A stretch of 64,000 bases of DNA from Lewinellaceae bacterium. GTDB lineage: Bacteria; Bacteroidota; Bacteroidia; Chitinophagales; Saprospiraceae. Both the position numbers and the translations under genes were made by a program. The stretch lies in the NCBI GenBank assembly GCA_016719605.1, contig JADJYW010000003.1:1-64000 (forward strand), written 5' to 3'. Under the pieces are notes generated by a model. That model was not told the DNA's origin. It saw only the letters and a program-made list of their open reading frames with translations, and did not search any database. This document shows positions 38,011 to 47,278 of this stretch, in pieces (the first letter of the stretch is position 1; each line of letters opens with the position of its first letter).

Positions 38011-38714
38011 CGTCTCTTAGTCAACTCCCGAAATTCCATCGAGTACCCCTCCCCATCCGGGTGAAGTACCAAACCGGTACGCTCAAACCGGTGCGGACGC
38101 CGCTCCAACTGAATCAACAGGCGCTCTACCGGCTTTTCGGGGCGGCTGCGAACAGTAGTCAGTCGGGTGCAATACAGCCCGCGAACACACCCCCACTCCA
38201 TCAGTTTTTGTCCCGCCTGAGGCGGCAGTACCGTGCAAAAACGGCCGCTCGGGACCAGGAGCCGCCCGACGGCATCCAGCAAATCGTTCATATCGAGGGC
38301 GATAGCACTCCGGCTGTAGCGACGAACCGGGTCGGGCGATTGGATATCTTCGGTAAAAAAAGGCGGATTGCTGACGATGAGATCGAAACCCGCTCCGGTG
38401 GTTGTAACAAAATCCTGTACGCGCTGCTCGACAACGACAATACGATCGGCCCAGGGCGAAGTGGCTATATTTCCCCGCGCACAAGCACAGGCTTCTGCGC
38501 GTAGCTCTACTGCCGCAATTGCCACATTGGGCAGATGCTCGGTGCGCTGCGCCAGCATGAGGGCCAGTAATCCTGTGCCCGTACCGATGTCCAGCACCCT
38601 GCGGGTATGTTCTACTTCGGCCCATGCGCCAAGTAACACGCCATCGGTGCCGACCGGGTGCACGCCCCCGCCCTGCTCAACGCGGAAACGCTTGAATTGA
38701 AAAGGCTGCGGCAC
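38007..38714 (-). CDS. trmN6: tRNA1(Val) A37 N6-methyltransferase TrmN6
   Basis: This SAM-dependent enzyme methylates N6 of A37 in valine tRNA. The N terminus FQFKRFRVEQ ... HPVGTDGVLLGAW is typical of the YfiC/TrmN6 group. The SAM motif is LDIGTGTGLLALMLAQR (residues 41-57) and the N6-adenine motif NPPF is at 116-119. It has 235 residues. The start codon lies inside the 3' end of the upstream PLD-like gene (38-bp overlap), which suggests coupling, although the upstream protein is secreted. Assignment to A37 is by family. Confidence 0.93.
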   Translation of the reverse strand: MPQPFQFKRFRVEQGGGVHPVGTDGVLLGAWAEVEHTRRVLDIGTGTGLLALMLAQRTEHLPNVAIAAVELRAEACACARGNIATSPWADRIVVVEQRVQDFVTTTGAGFDLIVSNPPFFTEDIQSPDPVRRYSRSAIALDMNDLLDAVGRLLVPSGRFCTVLPPQAGQKLMEWGCVRGLYCTRLTTVRSRPEKPVERLLIQLERRPHRFERTGLVLHPDGEGYSMEFRELTKRR

Positions 38715-40311
38715 CGGATTCAGTTTTTATGGAAACAATATACACGCCCGCCGGCAGGGCCGCCGGCCAGGATATTTCGGCCAATGGCCCAGATGTGTTG
38801 GCAGTGAGCCAAAGGCGCCCGGCGGCATCCCGCACCTCCAGAGTAGCCGGCTGGTCCGACCCATCACTATGGCGCAAAAAAAGGCGGTCGCGGACGGGGT
38901 TGGGAAACACCTCAAACGTCTGGCCGGCAATGGTGGCGGTCGAAGTACTGATCTCGGCCCAACGGCGCTCAAACTCCGCCTGAAACAACACCGCCAGATC
39001 GGCATCGCGGATGATAAGCGTGTGTTCGTCGTTGTTGCTCTCGGCATTTTGGCTCCAGTTGTGCGAACCGGTCACCACCGTCGGCTCCGAAGCCGGGTAG
39101 CCCGCATCCAGCACGGCATACTTGTGGTGCAGCGCCGGAGATGCCGGATGCGCCTGTACCGGCACACCGTTGGAGCGCAGCCAGTTGTACTCGGTACCCT
39201 GATCGTTGATGTTTTCGATAATACCGCGTACCCAGGTGCCGCTGTTGTGCTCGGCGATCAGGGCATTTCCGAGTTCATTTTTGGTAAAGGAAAACAGGGC
39301 AAAACCGACCTGGTGATCCGCCGAGCGAACGGCCTCTTCGATGCGTTGCGTCACCTGATCAGACGGCGAAAAATAGCAGGACACCGATCGGCCGCCGATG
39401 ACAAAATGGTGGGGCGTGTTGTCGGTCTTGGCACTCCCGAAGCGGCTGGCTGCCGGATCGGGTAAAGCGCCCGAGCTGCCCCACATCTCGTTGAATTCCA
39501 GTTCGTAGGTGCGTGCCAGCGACTGATCCTGGATACATAGGGTGTTGTTGTGATCGTCCACCATATTCGTGTTTGTCCAGTTCATGGAACCACCCACCAC
39601 CCAGGCTTTGTCGGTCAGGTCGGTATCTATCACGAGGAATTTGTTGTGCATAAGCGCGGAGTCATTTCCGTACAGCACCGGAAAAAGCGGCGGCGGCTTG
39701 AGGGCCGTATTGGCGGTAGCCGCTGCCGCAATGTAGCGCACCCGCACGCCTCGGGCATGAGCGGCCTTTACGGCGTTGACGAGGTCGGCCCGGTTGGTGT
39801 TGTACATGGCCACATCGAGCGTTTTTTCGGCAGCATTGATTCGGGCCAGTGTTTCGAGATAAACTGCCTCGTAGGTATCGCCGTCGGGCAGTAGGCCGCC
39901 CGCAGCAGCCGGGTCAATGCCCTGACTGAAATAAATTTTGATTTGACCGGACGAAAGGGACCGGGTAGCAAATGGCAAAACAAGGGAATACAAAGTATCC
40001 GACCCGAGCATATTGGCTATCCGCACCCAGTAAACGGTGCCCGGCTGCAAGCCGGTCAGCACGACCGAATGCGTCGCTGCCGCTGCATACACGGGATACA
40101 TGGCGCTCAGGCTGGAAGGGTCGGCGCCATAATAAACCGCAGCCGTAGTGGGCACACTGGTTTCCCAGGAAAGCCGAAAGCCGGTCGGTTCGATTTCGGA
40201 AGGCTCCGGTTGTTGAACAAGATGAAAACCGGCGCCATTCGGCACTTGAGCAGTGAAAAAGGCAGGCAGGATGGCGGTTATCAGGCAAGCGACCAGGCAG
40301 GTTCTGCGCAT
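38677..40311 (-). CDS. Secreted phospholipase-D-like protein with fibronectin III and type A T9SS domains
   Basis: Order of parts in 544 residues: signal peptide (to about 21); a fibronectin type III domain (about 32-118); two phospholipase-D-type catalytic halves with HKD motifs H222-x-K224-x4-D229 (HNKFLVID) and H395-x-K397-x4-D402 (HHKYAVLD); and a type A sorting domain beginning VFPNPVRDRLFL near residue 460. Paired HKD motifs make one active site that cleaves phosphodiesters, so this is an exported nuclease or phospholipase delivered by type IX secretion. Substrate cannot be told from sequence. The frame is intact. Confidence 0.88.
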   Translation of the reverse strand: MRRTCLVACLITAILPAFFTAQVPNGAGFHLVQQPEPSEIEPTGFRLSWETSVPTTAAVYYGADPSSLSAMYPVYAAAATHSVVLTGLQPGTVYWVRIANMLGSDTLYSLVLPFATRSLSSGQIKIYFSQGIDPAAAGGLLPDGDTYEAVYLETLARINAAEKTLDVAMYNTNRADLVNAVKAAHARGVRVRYIAAAATANTALKPPPLFPVLYGNDSALMHNKFLVIDTDLTDKAWVVGGSMNWTNTNMVDDHNNTLCIQDQSLARTYELEFNEMWGSSGALPDPAASRFGSAKTDNTPHHFVIGGRSVSCYFSPSDQVTQRIEEAVRSADHQVGFALFSFTKNELGNALIAEHNSGTWVRGIIENINDQGTEYNWLRSNGVPVQAHPASPALHHKYAVLDAGYPASEPTVVTGSHNWSQNAESNNDEHTLIIRDADLAVLFQAEFERRWAEISTSTATIAGQTFEVFPNPVRDRLFLRHSDGSDQPATLEVRDAAGRLWLTANTSGPLAEISWPAALPAGVYIVSIKTESGAAAFSIQAFPR

Positions 40312-40367
40312 GATAGTTGAAAAATGACGCGGCGTTGTCGTCCGCAGGGTGAACGAATCGCCAAAAT

Positions 40368-41018
40368 TTATCGGTCTCCAAACAGGAGGCTGCCGATGCG
40401 CACCATGGTGCTGCCTTCTTCCACGGCAACTTCCCAGTCGGAGGACATACCCATGGAAATCTCGCGGAAATGCGGCGCATCCCGAAAGTAGTGCTCCCGC
40501 AGGTTGTTGAAAATGGTGCGCAGGTGCCGGAACTCGCTACGCACCTGTTCGGTGTCGTCGGTAAACGTAGCCATACCCATCACCCCGCAAATACGGACGT
40601 GCTGCATGACGCGGAAAGATGCGCTTTCGAGCAGATCGCGCGCCTCCTGTTCGTCCAGTCCAAACTTGGTTTCTTCGCCGGCGATATGAAACTGGAGCAG
40701 GCAATCAAGTACGCGACCAGCCCGGGCAGCCTGCTTGTCAATTTCCTCCAAAAGCCGCAAACTGTCCACAGACTGGATCATACCGACAAACGGGGCAATG
40801 TGCCGCACCTTGTTGGTTTGCAGGTGCCCAATCAGGTGCCAGGCAATGTCCGGTGGCAGTTGTTCGGCTTTAGCCGCCAGTTCCTGCACGCGGTTTTCTC
40901 CGAAAACCCGCTGCCCTTGGCGGTACAGGTCGAGTATCCGCTCCGGCGGATGTGTCTTGGACACGGCGACCAGGGCGACCTGATGCGCATTTAACTTTTG
41001 TACGAGCTCTTGGTACAC
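40368..41018 (-). CDS. YggS-family PLP homeostasis protein
   Basis: This is a fold III PLP-binding protein that buffers pyridoxal phosphate in the cytoplasm. The PLP lysine is in LVAVSKTHPPE; FGENRVQEL, WHLIGHLQTNKV and MGMSSDWEVAVEEGSTMVRIG are the conserved segments. The GTG at 41018 (VYQELVQKL) gives 216 residues and the standard N terminus. A longer reading from a GTG at 41084 would run through the -7 promoter element at 41043-41050, so the downstream start is preferred. Confidence 0.92.
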   Translation of the reverse strand: MYQELVQKLNAHQVALVAVSKTHPPERILDLYRQGQRVFGENRVQELAAKAEQLPPDIAWHLIGHLQTNKVRHIAPFVGMIQSVDSLRLLEEIDKQAARAGRVLDCLLQFHIAGEETKFGLDEQEARDLLESASFRVMQHVRICGVMGMATFTDDTEQVRSEFRHLRTIFNNLREHYFRDAPHFREISMGMSSDWEVAVEEGSTMVRIGSLLFGDR

Positions 41019-41042
41019 GGTATTCCGATAATTTTGGCCCGC

Positions 41043-41067
41043 CAAAGGTAGTGAAGCGCTACCTTCG
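41043..41067. promoter_or_regulatory. Back-to-back divergent -7 elements forming a palindrome
   Basis: On the minus strand 41043-41050 reads TACCTTTG (for yggS); on the plus strand 41060-41067 reads TACCTTCG (for the 1739-residue protein). Their inner sides AAGGTAG and CTACCTT form a perfect inverted repeat around TGAAGCG. The two transcripts would diverge from overlapping promoter DNA. Confidence 0.5.
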
Positions 41068-41125
41068 CCACCTGCTTTAGTCACACTTTATCATCCATAA
41101 TCAATTTGCTTTTTTCCGCCTCACC

Positions 41126-44100
41126 ATGCAAAAAACACTTCCTCCCACAATGCGCCTTTTCACCTTTTTGTCCGGCTTTTGGGCATTTTTTGTTGGCCTG
41201 ACCCTGTCAATCACCGCCCTGCAGGCGCAGTCTCCCCCGAATACCAGTATCTCCGGCATGCCGACAGGGCTGCTTACGCTGGCCGGGCCAGACACCCTTT
41301 GTCCGGGCGAACGCGCAACCCTCCTCGTGGAGTTTTCCAACGGCACCGATCCGTACACCTTCGTCTACTCAATAAACGGCGTGTCCCAGCCAGCGGTCAC
41401 GACCAATGACAATCCACACCAATTCCTGACCCCGCCGCTCACAACCGGTTTGCAAATCATAGCGTTGGACAGTGTATCGGCCGCCGGTGTTTTCGGAATG
41501 CCTACCGGCGAAGTCTCCATCGTGGTACGTCCCGCCCCCATAGCCACGCTGACAAGCGATACCGTAGCATTTTGTATCGGGCAAACGGACACCCTGCGTA
41601 TCCGGTTTTCCGGCCCCGGCCCGTACACATTTCAGTATTCGGTGCGAACGGCCCCCATGCCTGCCGATACCATGGCTGCAATCACAACTTCCGACACCTT
41701 ATTTTTGATACCGGTCATGCCCCCGCTGGGCACAACGGTTTACCAATTGGTCGGCGTCAGTGGCGACTTGTGCGATGGCCAGGTCGGCGGCACCTACCGC
41801 GTACTGGTGGGAAACCCGCCGACAGCCACCCTGACGGGCGGCGCCACGATCTGTTCCGGGGAGTCGGCGACACTGAGGTATTCGTTCACCGGAGACCCTC
41901 CTTTTGTGTTTACCCATACGGTCAATGGTGTGCCGCAGCCGCCGGACACCGTATTCACCAGCCCGTTTGTACAGACGGTTTCACCAACGGATACCACCGT
42001 GTATGTATTGACCGGCGTCAGTTCAAACGGGTGCGCGGGCACGGTATCCGGCAGCGCCACGGTGCAAGTCCTGTCCCCGTTGTCTGCCGTAATTTCCGGT
42101 GGCGGCCAGGTATGCCAGGGCGGCTCGGGTACTACCATAACCATCACGTTTGAAGGCCCCGGGCCTTACACCGTCGTGTATCGCGCCGGCGCGGACATTC
42201 AGCCGGACATTACGACGACCGACAATCCACTTGTTATTACTGTAAATCCCCCTTCCGGCACATTTTACCAATTGGAAAGTGTGTCGAACGGAGTATGCAC
42301 AGGTATGGTATCCGGCTTTGCGCTGGTCGCCGTGTTTACCCCCTCTACGGCGGAACTCGTCAACGATATCACCGTTTGCAGCGGTACAGACACGAGTTTG
42401 GTAGTAGACTTTACGGGTAGCGGACCATTTTTGCTGGAGTACTCAATAAACGGCGTGGTGCAACCCATTGTGGAAACCTTCGACGATCCTTACCTCATTC
42501 CGGTCAATGTGACGGATACGACCATCTACGAATTGATCAGCGTGGAATCTCCCGGGTGTTTTGGGTCGGTTATCGGCGATGCTACGGTATTTATAAATTA
42601 TGCCCCGCAATTGACCAACCTGTTCATTTCCTGTGACCTGGTCAATCAAACCTATACTATTGACTTTGATGCGCTCGGCACGCCGCCTTTTGTGGTGACA
42701 GGAGTCGGCGGAGTATTCACCGGCGACCATTTCACCAGCGATCCCATCCCGCTCAATGACCCGTACACCTTGCTGCTCAACGATGTCAACAACTGCGGAC
42801 AAGTGCCGATAAACGGTTTTTCCAACTGCTTCTGCCTCTCGTTTGCCGGCGAAATGTTGCTGGATACCCTGCAGGGCTGCGTCGGCGATACCGCCTTTGC
42901 TACATTCCTCGGCTTTGAGGAACTGGAAGTTGAGGACACCCTGGTGTTCATCCTGCATACCAACTCGAATGATACCCTGGGCACTATCCTCGATGTGCAG
43001 GCCCAACCGGCTTTTGTGTTCCAACCGGGCGTACTCACCATCGGTACAACCTACTACATTTCCCCTGTAGCCGGCAACAACAACGGTATGGGCGGCGTAA
43101 ACCTGAACGACCCGTGCCTGTCCGTCACCCCGGGCACCCCCATCATCTGGCGCGAGGTGCCGACGGCAGCCATCTCCGGCAACTTTGATCTTTGTCCGGG
43201 CGAATCGGCCCTGATACCCGTGACCCTCACCGGCGAACCGAATTTCAGTCTGACCTACAACGTCAACGGAGTTCCCGAGACCGTGGTAGTTTCCCAAACC
43301 GCATTCACCATCAGCGCAACCTTGCTGGAAAATACCACCTTCGAACTGGTTTCGGTGGAAAACGCGCAGTGCCTCGGCACGGTCAGCGGACAAGTGGAGG
43401 TGCTGGTGCACCCTGCCCCGGAGATCACCAATTTTACCTTGGTGTGTGCGCCGGACAACCTCTCGTACACCATTGAGTTTGATGTAGAAAATGCCGACTT
43501 GCCTACGGTGCTCTTTTCGGGCGTTACAGGAGGCAGTTACAACCCGGTGACCGGGCATTTCACCGGCGACCCCCAGCCCGCACAAACGGCCTACTCGATA
43601 ATCGTGTCCGACGCCTGGCAATGCGGGGTAGATTCCATCAGCGGCCTGGGACTTTGCCCCTGCACAACCGAGGCCGGCGTCATGGACCAAACCCCCATCC
43701 TGCTTTGCGTAGGGGGTATTGCAACCGGGTCTCCTGCTACGGGCACCGTGCTGACCTCGGTGGATACCCTGCTGTACGCCCTCGTCACCACCACATCGCC
43801 TGCAACCTGGGCCATTCTGGAAATAAGCGATGCGCCCGTGTTTGGCTTCAATCCGGCAACGATGACGACAGGCACGATGTACTATATTTTTGCCGTGGCC
43901 GGTCTGGCCGATCCGAACGGAATAGACTTGAGCCATCCCTGCGTGTCTGTTTCCGTGGGTTCCAGTGTGGTTTGGCAACCACAGCCGACGGTATCGCTGG
44001 GGTCGGACCTTGCGATTTGCCAGGGCGAAGACGCGACGCTGGTGTTGTCTTTTTCCGGAAATGCACCATACACCGTGACGTATCAGGCTGCCGGCGTAAA

Positions 44101-46345
44101 CCAGCCCGCCATCACCACCAGTGATCCACAGTTTTTGGTGACCCTGAACCCGTTGGTAACCACAATCTACACCTTAGCCGGCGCCTCTGCCAATGGCTGT
44201 CCGGCAGACCTGTCCGGCAGCGCTACCGTGACCGTAAATCCGGCCCCGCAAATCGTCAACCCAACAACCAACTGCAATCTGGCCGAACAAACCTATACCC
44301 TGTCCTTTGACGTGCCAAACGTGACCAATCCCACCGTAAGCGGGGTTTTGGGTACATTTTCCGGCACCGTTTTCACCTCCGATCCGTTGGCTGGTGGACA
44401 GGTGTATAACCTGACCGTGTCAACACCGGACGGCTGCACCACCACACTCACCGGCTCGGCCACCTGCGCGTGCATCACCGATGCCGGCACCTTGAACACC
44501 GCCGCCCTGAGCATTTGTTTGCCCGATGACGCTACCGTGTCGCCGGCAGCCAATACGGTGCTTGCCCCGGGTGAGGAATTGCAGTACATCCTGTACCAAA
44601 ATCCGGCGCTACTGCCGGCGGGTATTCTGGCCAGCAGCAATACACCGCAGTTTGCTTTTCAAACCGGCATGCTGACCGAAACCACCTACTTCATTGCTGC
44701 AATAGCCGGTTTGCCGCTTTCCGGTGGTGGCATTGACCCGGCCAGCCCTTGTCTTTCGATTTCGCCCGGCGTGCCTGTGGTATTTCACAACCCACCCACG
44801 GCAGTATTGGCGGGCGATACGATGGTTTGTTCGGGCAGTAGTACCACGTTTAAAATTCAGTTTACCGGAACGGCGCCGTTTCAGTTTGTTTACACGGTCA
44901 ACGGCGCCCAGCAAACGGCTTTATCGGCGCCACAAAATTCGTTTACCATATCCAGCAACAATGTGCAGCAAGACCAGACCTACGCGCTGGTTTCGGTACA
45001 AGACCTTTTCTGCACCGGCACGGTGAGCGGTACCTACGACATTGACATGCAGGAAGGCCCAACGGCAGACATTAGCCCGGCCGCGCTCATTTGTCAGGGC
45101 GATAGCGCTGTGCTAACCCTGCAGCTCACGGGTGCAAGCGCATTTGACGTGACAATCAATGGGGGACCAACTCCGATCCAACTCACCGGTGTGCAAACCG
45201 GCGCAGCCGTGACCGTTTTCCCGACCAGCACAACAACCTACACCATTGGCGCCCTGGTGGCACAAGGAAATACCTGTACACAAACCATCGGCGCCGGAGC
45301 TACCGTAACTGTGTCGCCGACCATCTCGGCTACGGCGGTACTGTCGGACTATGGCGGCGGCTTCAATGTGAGCTGTTTTGGCGAAACCGACGGTTCCATC
45401 GCGCTCACGACGGCAGGCGGTACGACCCCGTTGACGATCAACTGGAGCAACGGCGCTTCCGGCACGTCGGTACAAAACCTCGGCGCCGGCACCTATACGG
45501 TAAATATTACCGACGGCATCGGTTGCACCTACGGGGATAGTTTCGTGCTGGCCTCTCCGGAGGTGCTGGACGTTGATTTTCTGGTACAGCCGCCGGCTTG
45601 TTTTGGTGACCGCAATGGAAGTATTCTCATCGAGGATGTTTTGGGCGGGACGGGGCCGTTTACCGTTTCCCTGGACGGGGGCACCGCGCAGGTCGTGGAC
45701 AGTTTCCCATTTTTGTACCCAAACCTCGCAGCCGGAAATTACACCGTGACGGTTGCCGACCTCAATGGATGCGAAGCAGAGTTGCAGGCTGCTGTCACCG
45801 ACCCGCCACTGCTTACCGTGAATCTCGGTATGGATATGGCCATTTATCTCGGCGACAGTATCCAGTTGGAGGCAGTTGTGGGCGGTACCCCGGTGGATAC
45901 GTTTACCTGGACGCCGTTCGCCACGCTGAACACCCCCGACAACCTGATCACATTTGCCAGGCCTGTGCAAACCACGGTCTATGAAATCGTAGTGCAAGAC
46001 GCCAACGGCTGCGAAGCGGAAGATGCAATCCGGGTGACGGTACTGAAGGAGCGCCGCCTTTATTTCCCGAATGCGATCAAGCCAGGGCGCCACTCGAAAA
46101 ACGGCACTTTCACGGTATATGCCGGCCCGGAGGTTTCTCTGGTACGTACTTTCCGAATTTATGACCGCTGGGGCGAGTGTGTTTTTGAAAAACTGGATGT
46201 GAAACCCAACGACTCAACGCAAGGCTGGAGCGGGCAACACCGCGGCAAGGATGTGTTGCCGGGCGTGTACATTTATGTCGTGGATCTGGAATATGCGGAC
46301 GGGACGACCGAGGTAAAATCGGGCGATGTGACGGTTGTGCGGTAG
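41126..46345 (+). CDS. Giant secreted repeat protein with type B T9SS sorting domain
   Basis: This is a 1739-residue surface protein, probably an adhesin. After a signal peptide (FFVGLTLSITALQAQ) come five modules of about 85-90 residues with the pattern CxGExATLxxxFxG ... YxVNGVxQP ... VSGxATVxV. Then three larger super-repeats of about 273 residues start with a TNxxxxCxLxxQTYTIxFD-type segment, followed by two SprB-like repeats (CFGETDGSIALTTAGGTTP and CFGDRNGSILIEDVLGG). The end is a CHU_C gliding-type domain (YFPNAIKPGRHSKNG ... VKSGDVTVVR) for type IX secretion. Cysteines recur at fixed places and probably form disulfides. The frame is intact over 5.2 kb. Confidence 0.9.
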   Translation: MQKTLPPTMRLFTFLSGFWAFFVGLTLSITALQAQSPPNTSISGMPTGLLTLAGPDTLCPGERATLLVEFSNGTDPYTFVYSINGVSQPAVTTNDNPHQFLTPPLTTGLQIIALDSVSAAGVFGMPTGEVSIVVRPAPIATLTSDTVAFCIGQTDTLRIRFSGPGPYTFQYSVRTAPMPADTMAAITTSDTLFLIPVMPPLGTTVYQLVGVSGDLCDGQVGGTYRVLVGNPPTATLTGGATICSGESATLRYSFTGDPPFVFTHTVNGVPQPPDTVFTSPFVQTVSPTDTTVYVLTGVSSNGCAGTVSGSATVQVLSPLSAVISGGGQVCQGGSGTTITITFEGPGPYTVVYRAGADIQPDITTTDNPLVITVNPPSGTFYQLESVSNGVCTGMVSGFALVAVFTPSTAELVNDITVCSGTDTSLVVDFTGSGPFLLEYSINGVVQPIVETFDDPYLIPVNVTDTTIYELISVESPGCFGSVIGDATVFINYAPQLTNLFISCDLVNQTYTIDFDALGTPPFVVTGVGGVFTGDHFTSDPIPLNDPYTLLLNDVNNCGQVPINGFSNCFCLSFAGEMLLDTLQGCVGDTAFATFLGFEELEVEDTLVFILHTNSNDTLGTILDVQAQPAFVFQPGVLTIGTTYYISPVAGNNNGMGGVNLNDPCLSVTPGTPIIWREVPTAAISGNFDLCPGESALIPVTLTGEPNFSLTYNVNGVPETVVVSQTAFTISATLLENTTFELVSVENAQCLGTVSGQVEVLVHPAPEITNFTLVCAPDNLSYTIEFDVENADLPTVLFSGVTGGSYNPVTGHFTGDPQPAQTAYSIIVSDAWQCGVDSISGLGLCPCTTEAGVMDQTPILLCVGGIATGSPATGTVLTSVDTLLYALVTTTSPATWAILEISDAPVFGFNPATMTTGTMYYIFAVAGLADPNGIDLSHPCVSVSVGSSVVWQPQPTVSLGSDLAICQGEDATLVLSFSGNAPYTVTYQAAGVNQPAITTSDPQFLVTLNPLVTTIYTLAGASANGCPADLSGSATVTVNPAPQIVNPTTNCNLAEQTYTLSFDVPNVTNPTVSGVLGTFSGTVFTSDPLAGGQVYNLTVSTPDGCTTTLTGSATCACITDAGTLNTAALSICLPDDATVSPAANTVLAPGEELQYILYQNPALLPAGILASSNTPQFAFQTGMLTETTYFIAAIAGLPLSGGGIDPASPCLSISPGVPVVFHNPPTAVLAGDTMVCSGSSTTFKIQFTGTAPFQFVYTVNGAQQTALSAPQNSFTISSNNVQQDQTYALVSVQDLFCTGTVSGTYDIDMQEGPTADISPAALICQGDSAVLTLQLTGASAFDVTINGGPTPIQLTGVQTGAAVTVFPTSTTTYTIGALVAQGNTCTQTIGAGATVTVSPTISATAVLSDYGGGFNVSCFGETDGSIALTTAGGTTPLTINWSNGASGTSVQNLGAGTYTVNITDGIGCTYGDSFVLASPEVLDVDFLVQPPACFGDRNGSILIEDVLGGTGPFTVSLDGGTAQVVDSFPFLYPNLAAGNYTVTVADLNGCEAELQAAVTDPPLLTVNLGMDMAIYLGDSIQLEAVVGGTPVDTFTWTPFATLNTPDNLITFARPVQTTVYEIVVQDANGCEAEDAIRVTVLKERRLYFPNAIKPGRHSKNGTFTVYAGPEVSLVRTFRIYDRWGECVFEKLDVKPNDSTQGWSGQHRGKDVLPGVYIYVVDLEYADGTTEVKSGDVTVVR

Positions 46346-46378
46346 GGTTTGACGACACGTTCTTTCAGTCGAAACAAA

Positions 46379-47278
46379 ATGGCTATGTACCCATCCAAAC
46401 TACTCCTCTTCGGCGAGTACATCCTGCTGCTTGGCGCGCGCGCGCTGGCGGTGCCGGCGCCGATTTTCAGTGGGGGGTGGGCGCAGGCCGGTTCGGCACA
46501 AACAGATACCCGCAGGGAACACCTGCTCCAACTGGCCGACAGCCCTGCATTGGCCGGCATACCCGATCTGGATACCGGGACATTCCGGCACGACATTGCC
46601 GGAGGGCTTTATTTCCGGTCGGACATTCCGGTGGGCTACGGGCTGGGCAGTTCGGGGGCGCTGTGTGCCGGCGTGTACGACCGCTATGCACGCGCAAAGA
46701 CGGAAGACCTGTCCGAATTGAAAGCCCTGTTTGCCCGGATGGAGAGCCATTTTCATGGGCAAAGCTCCGGTATAGACCCGCTCACGAGTTACCTGAACAA
46801 GCCCTTGGTGATCGCCGACCGGAACGATGTACATTTGTTTGAGGCCCGGCCCTGGTTGGCAACGCCGCCGGTGGTTTTTTTGCTGGATACCGGACTGCCG
46901 CGCCAAACCGGCCCGCTGGTTCAGTGGTTTTTGGAAAAAAGCCGGGAAGCAAATTTTGCGCGACAGTTGGAGCGCGAACTTTTCCCGGCCAATATGGCCC
47001 TGCTGGAGGCTTGGCAAGATGCCGCAGAGTACCCGTTTTGGGATGCACTGCGCCGTGTTTCGGCTTTTCAACTGGCGTTTATGCCCCCGATGATCCCGGA
47101 GTACCTGCGCCCGATTTGGGAACAGTTGTTGTCCGGCGACGATATTTTGCTGAAAATTTGTGGTGCGGGTGGTGGTGGATTCATGCTGGGATTTGCTAAA
47201 AACCAGGAAACTGCTTTGGAAAAATTGTCTGCATTCACGCTGGTTTTCCCGTTCCAAAATGGCCTGGAAAAACTATAA
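46379..47278 (+). CDS. GHMP kinase, probable mevalonate kinase
   Basis: GHMP-fold small-molecule kinase. Motif 1 is near YPSKLLLFGEYILL, the ATP-binding motif 2 is PVGYGLGSSGALCAGVY, and motif 3 is KICGAGGGGFMLGF. GQSSGIDPLTSYLNKPL contains the substrate aspartate. The pattern fits mevalonate kinase, the first phosphorylation of the mevalonate isoprenoid route, which would feed the carotenoid genes at 58-60 kb; other GHMP substrates are possible. Start at 46379 (MAMYPSK) is preferred to an upstream TTG at 46349. The 3' end overlaps the permease start by 20 bp. Confidence 0.8.
   Translation: MAMYPSKLLLFGEYILLLGARALAVPAPIFSGGWAQAGSAQTDTRREHLLQLADSPALAGIPDLDTGTFRHDIAGGLYFRSDIPVGYGLGSSGALCAGVYDRYARAKTEDLSELKALFARMESHFHGQSSGIDPLTSYLNKPLVIADRNDVHLFEARPWLATPPVVFLLDTGLPRQTGPLVQWFLEKSREANFARQLERELFPANMALLEAWQDAAEYPFWDALRRVSAFQLAFMPPMIPEYLRPIWEQLLSGDDILLKICGAGGGGFMLGFAKNQETALEKLSAFTLVFPFQNGLEKL

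Noticed and set aside
41572..46093. Several long open frames on both strands over the giant adhesin gene, up to 511 codons
   Set aside because: They are shadows of a repetitive, G+C-balanced gene with few stop codons in other frames; none has a signal peptide or known motif.
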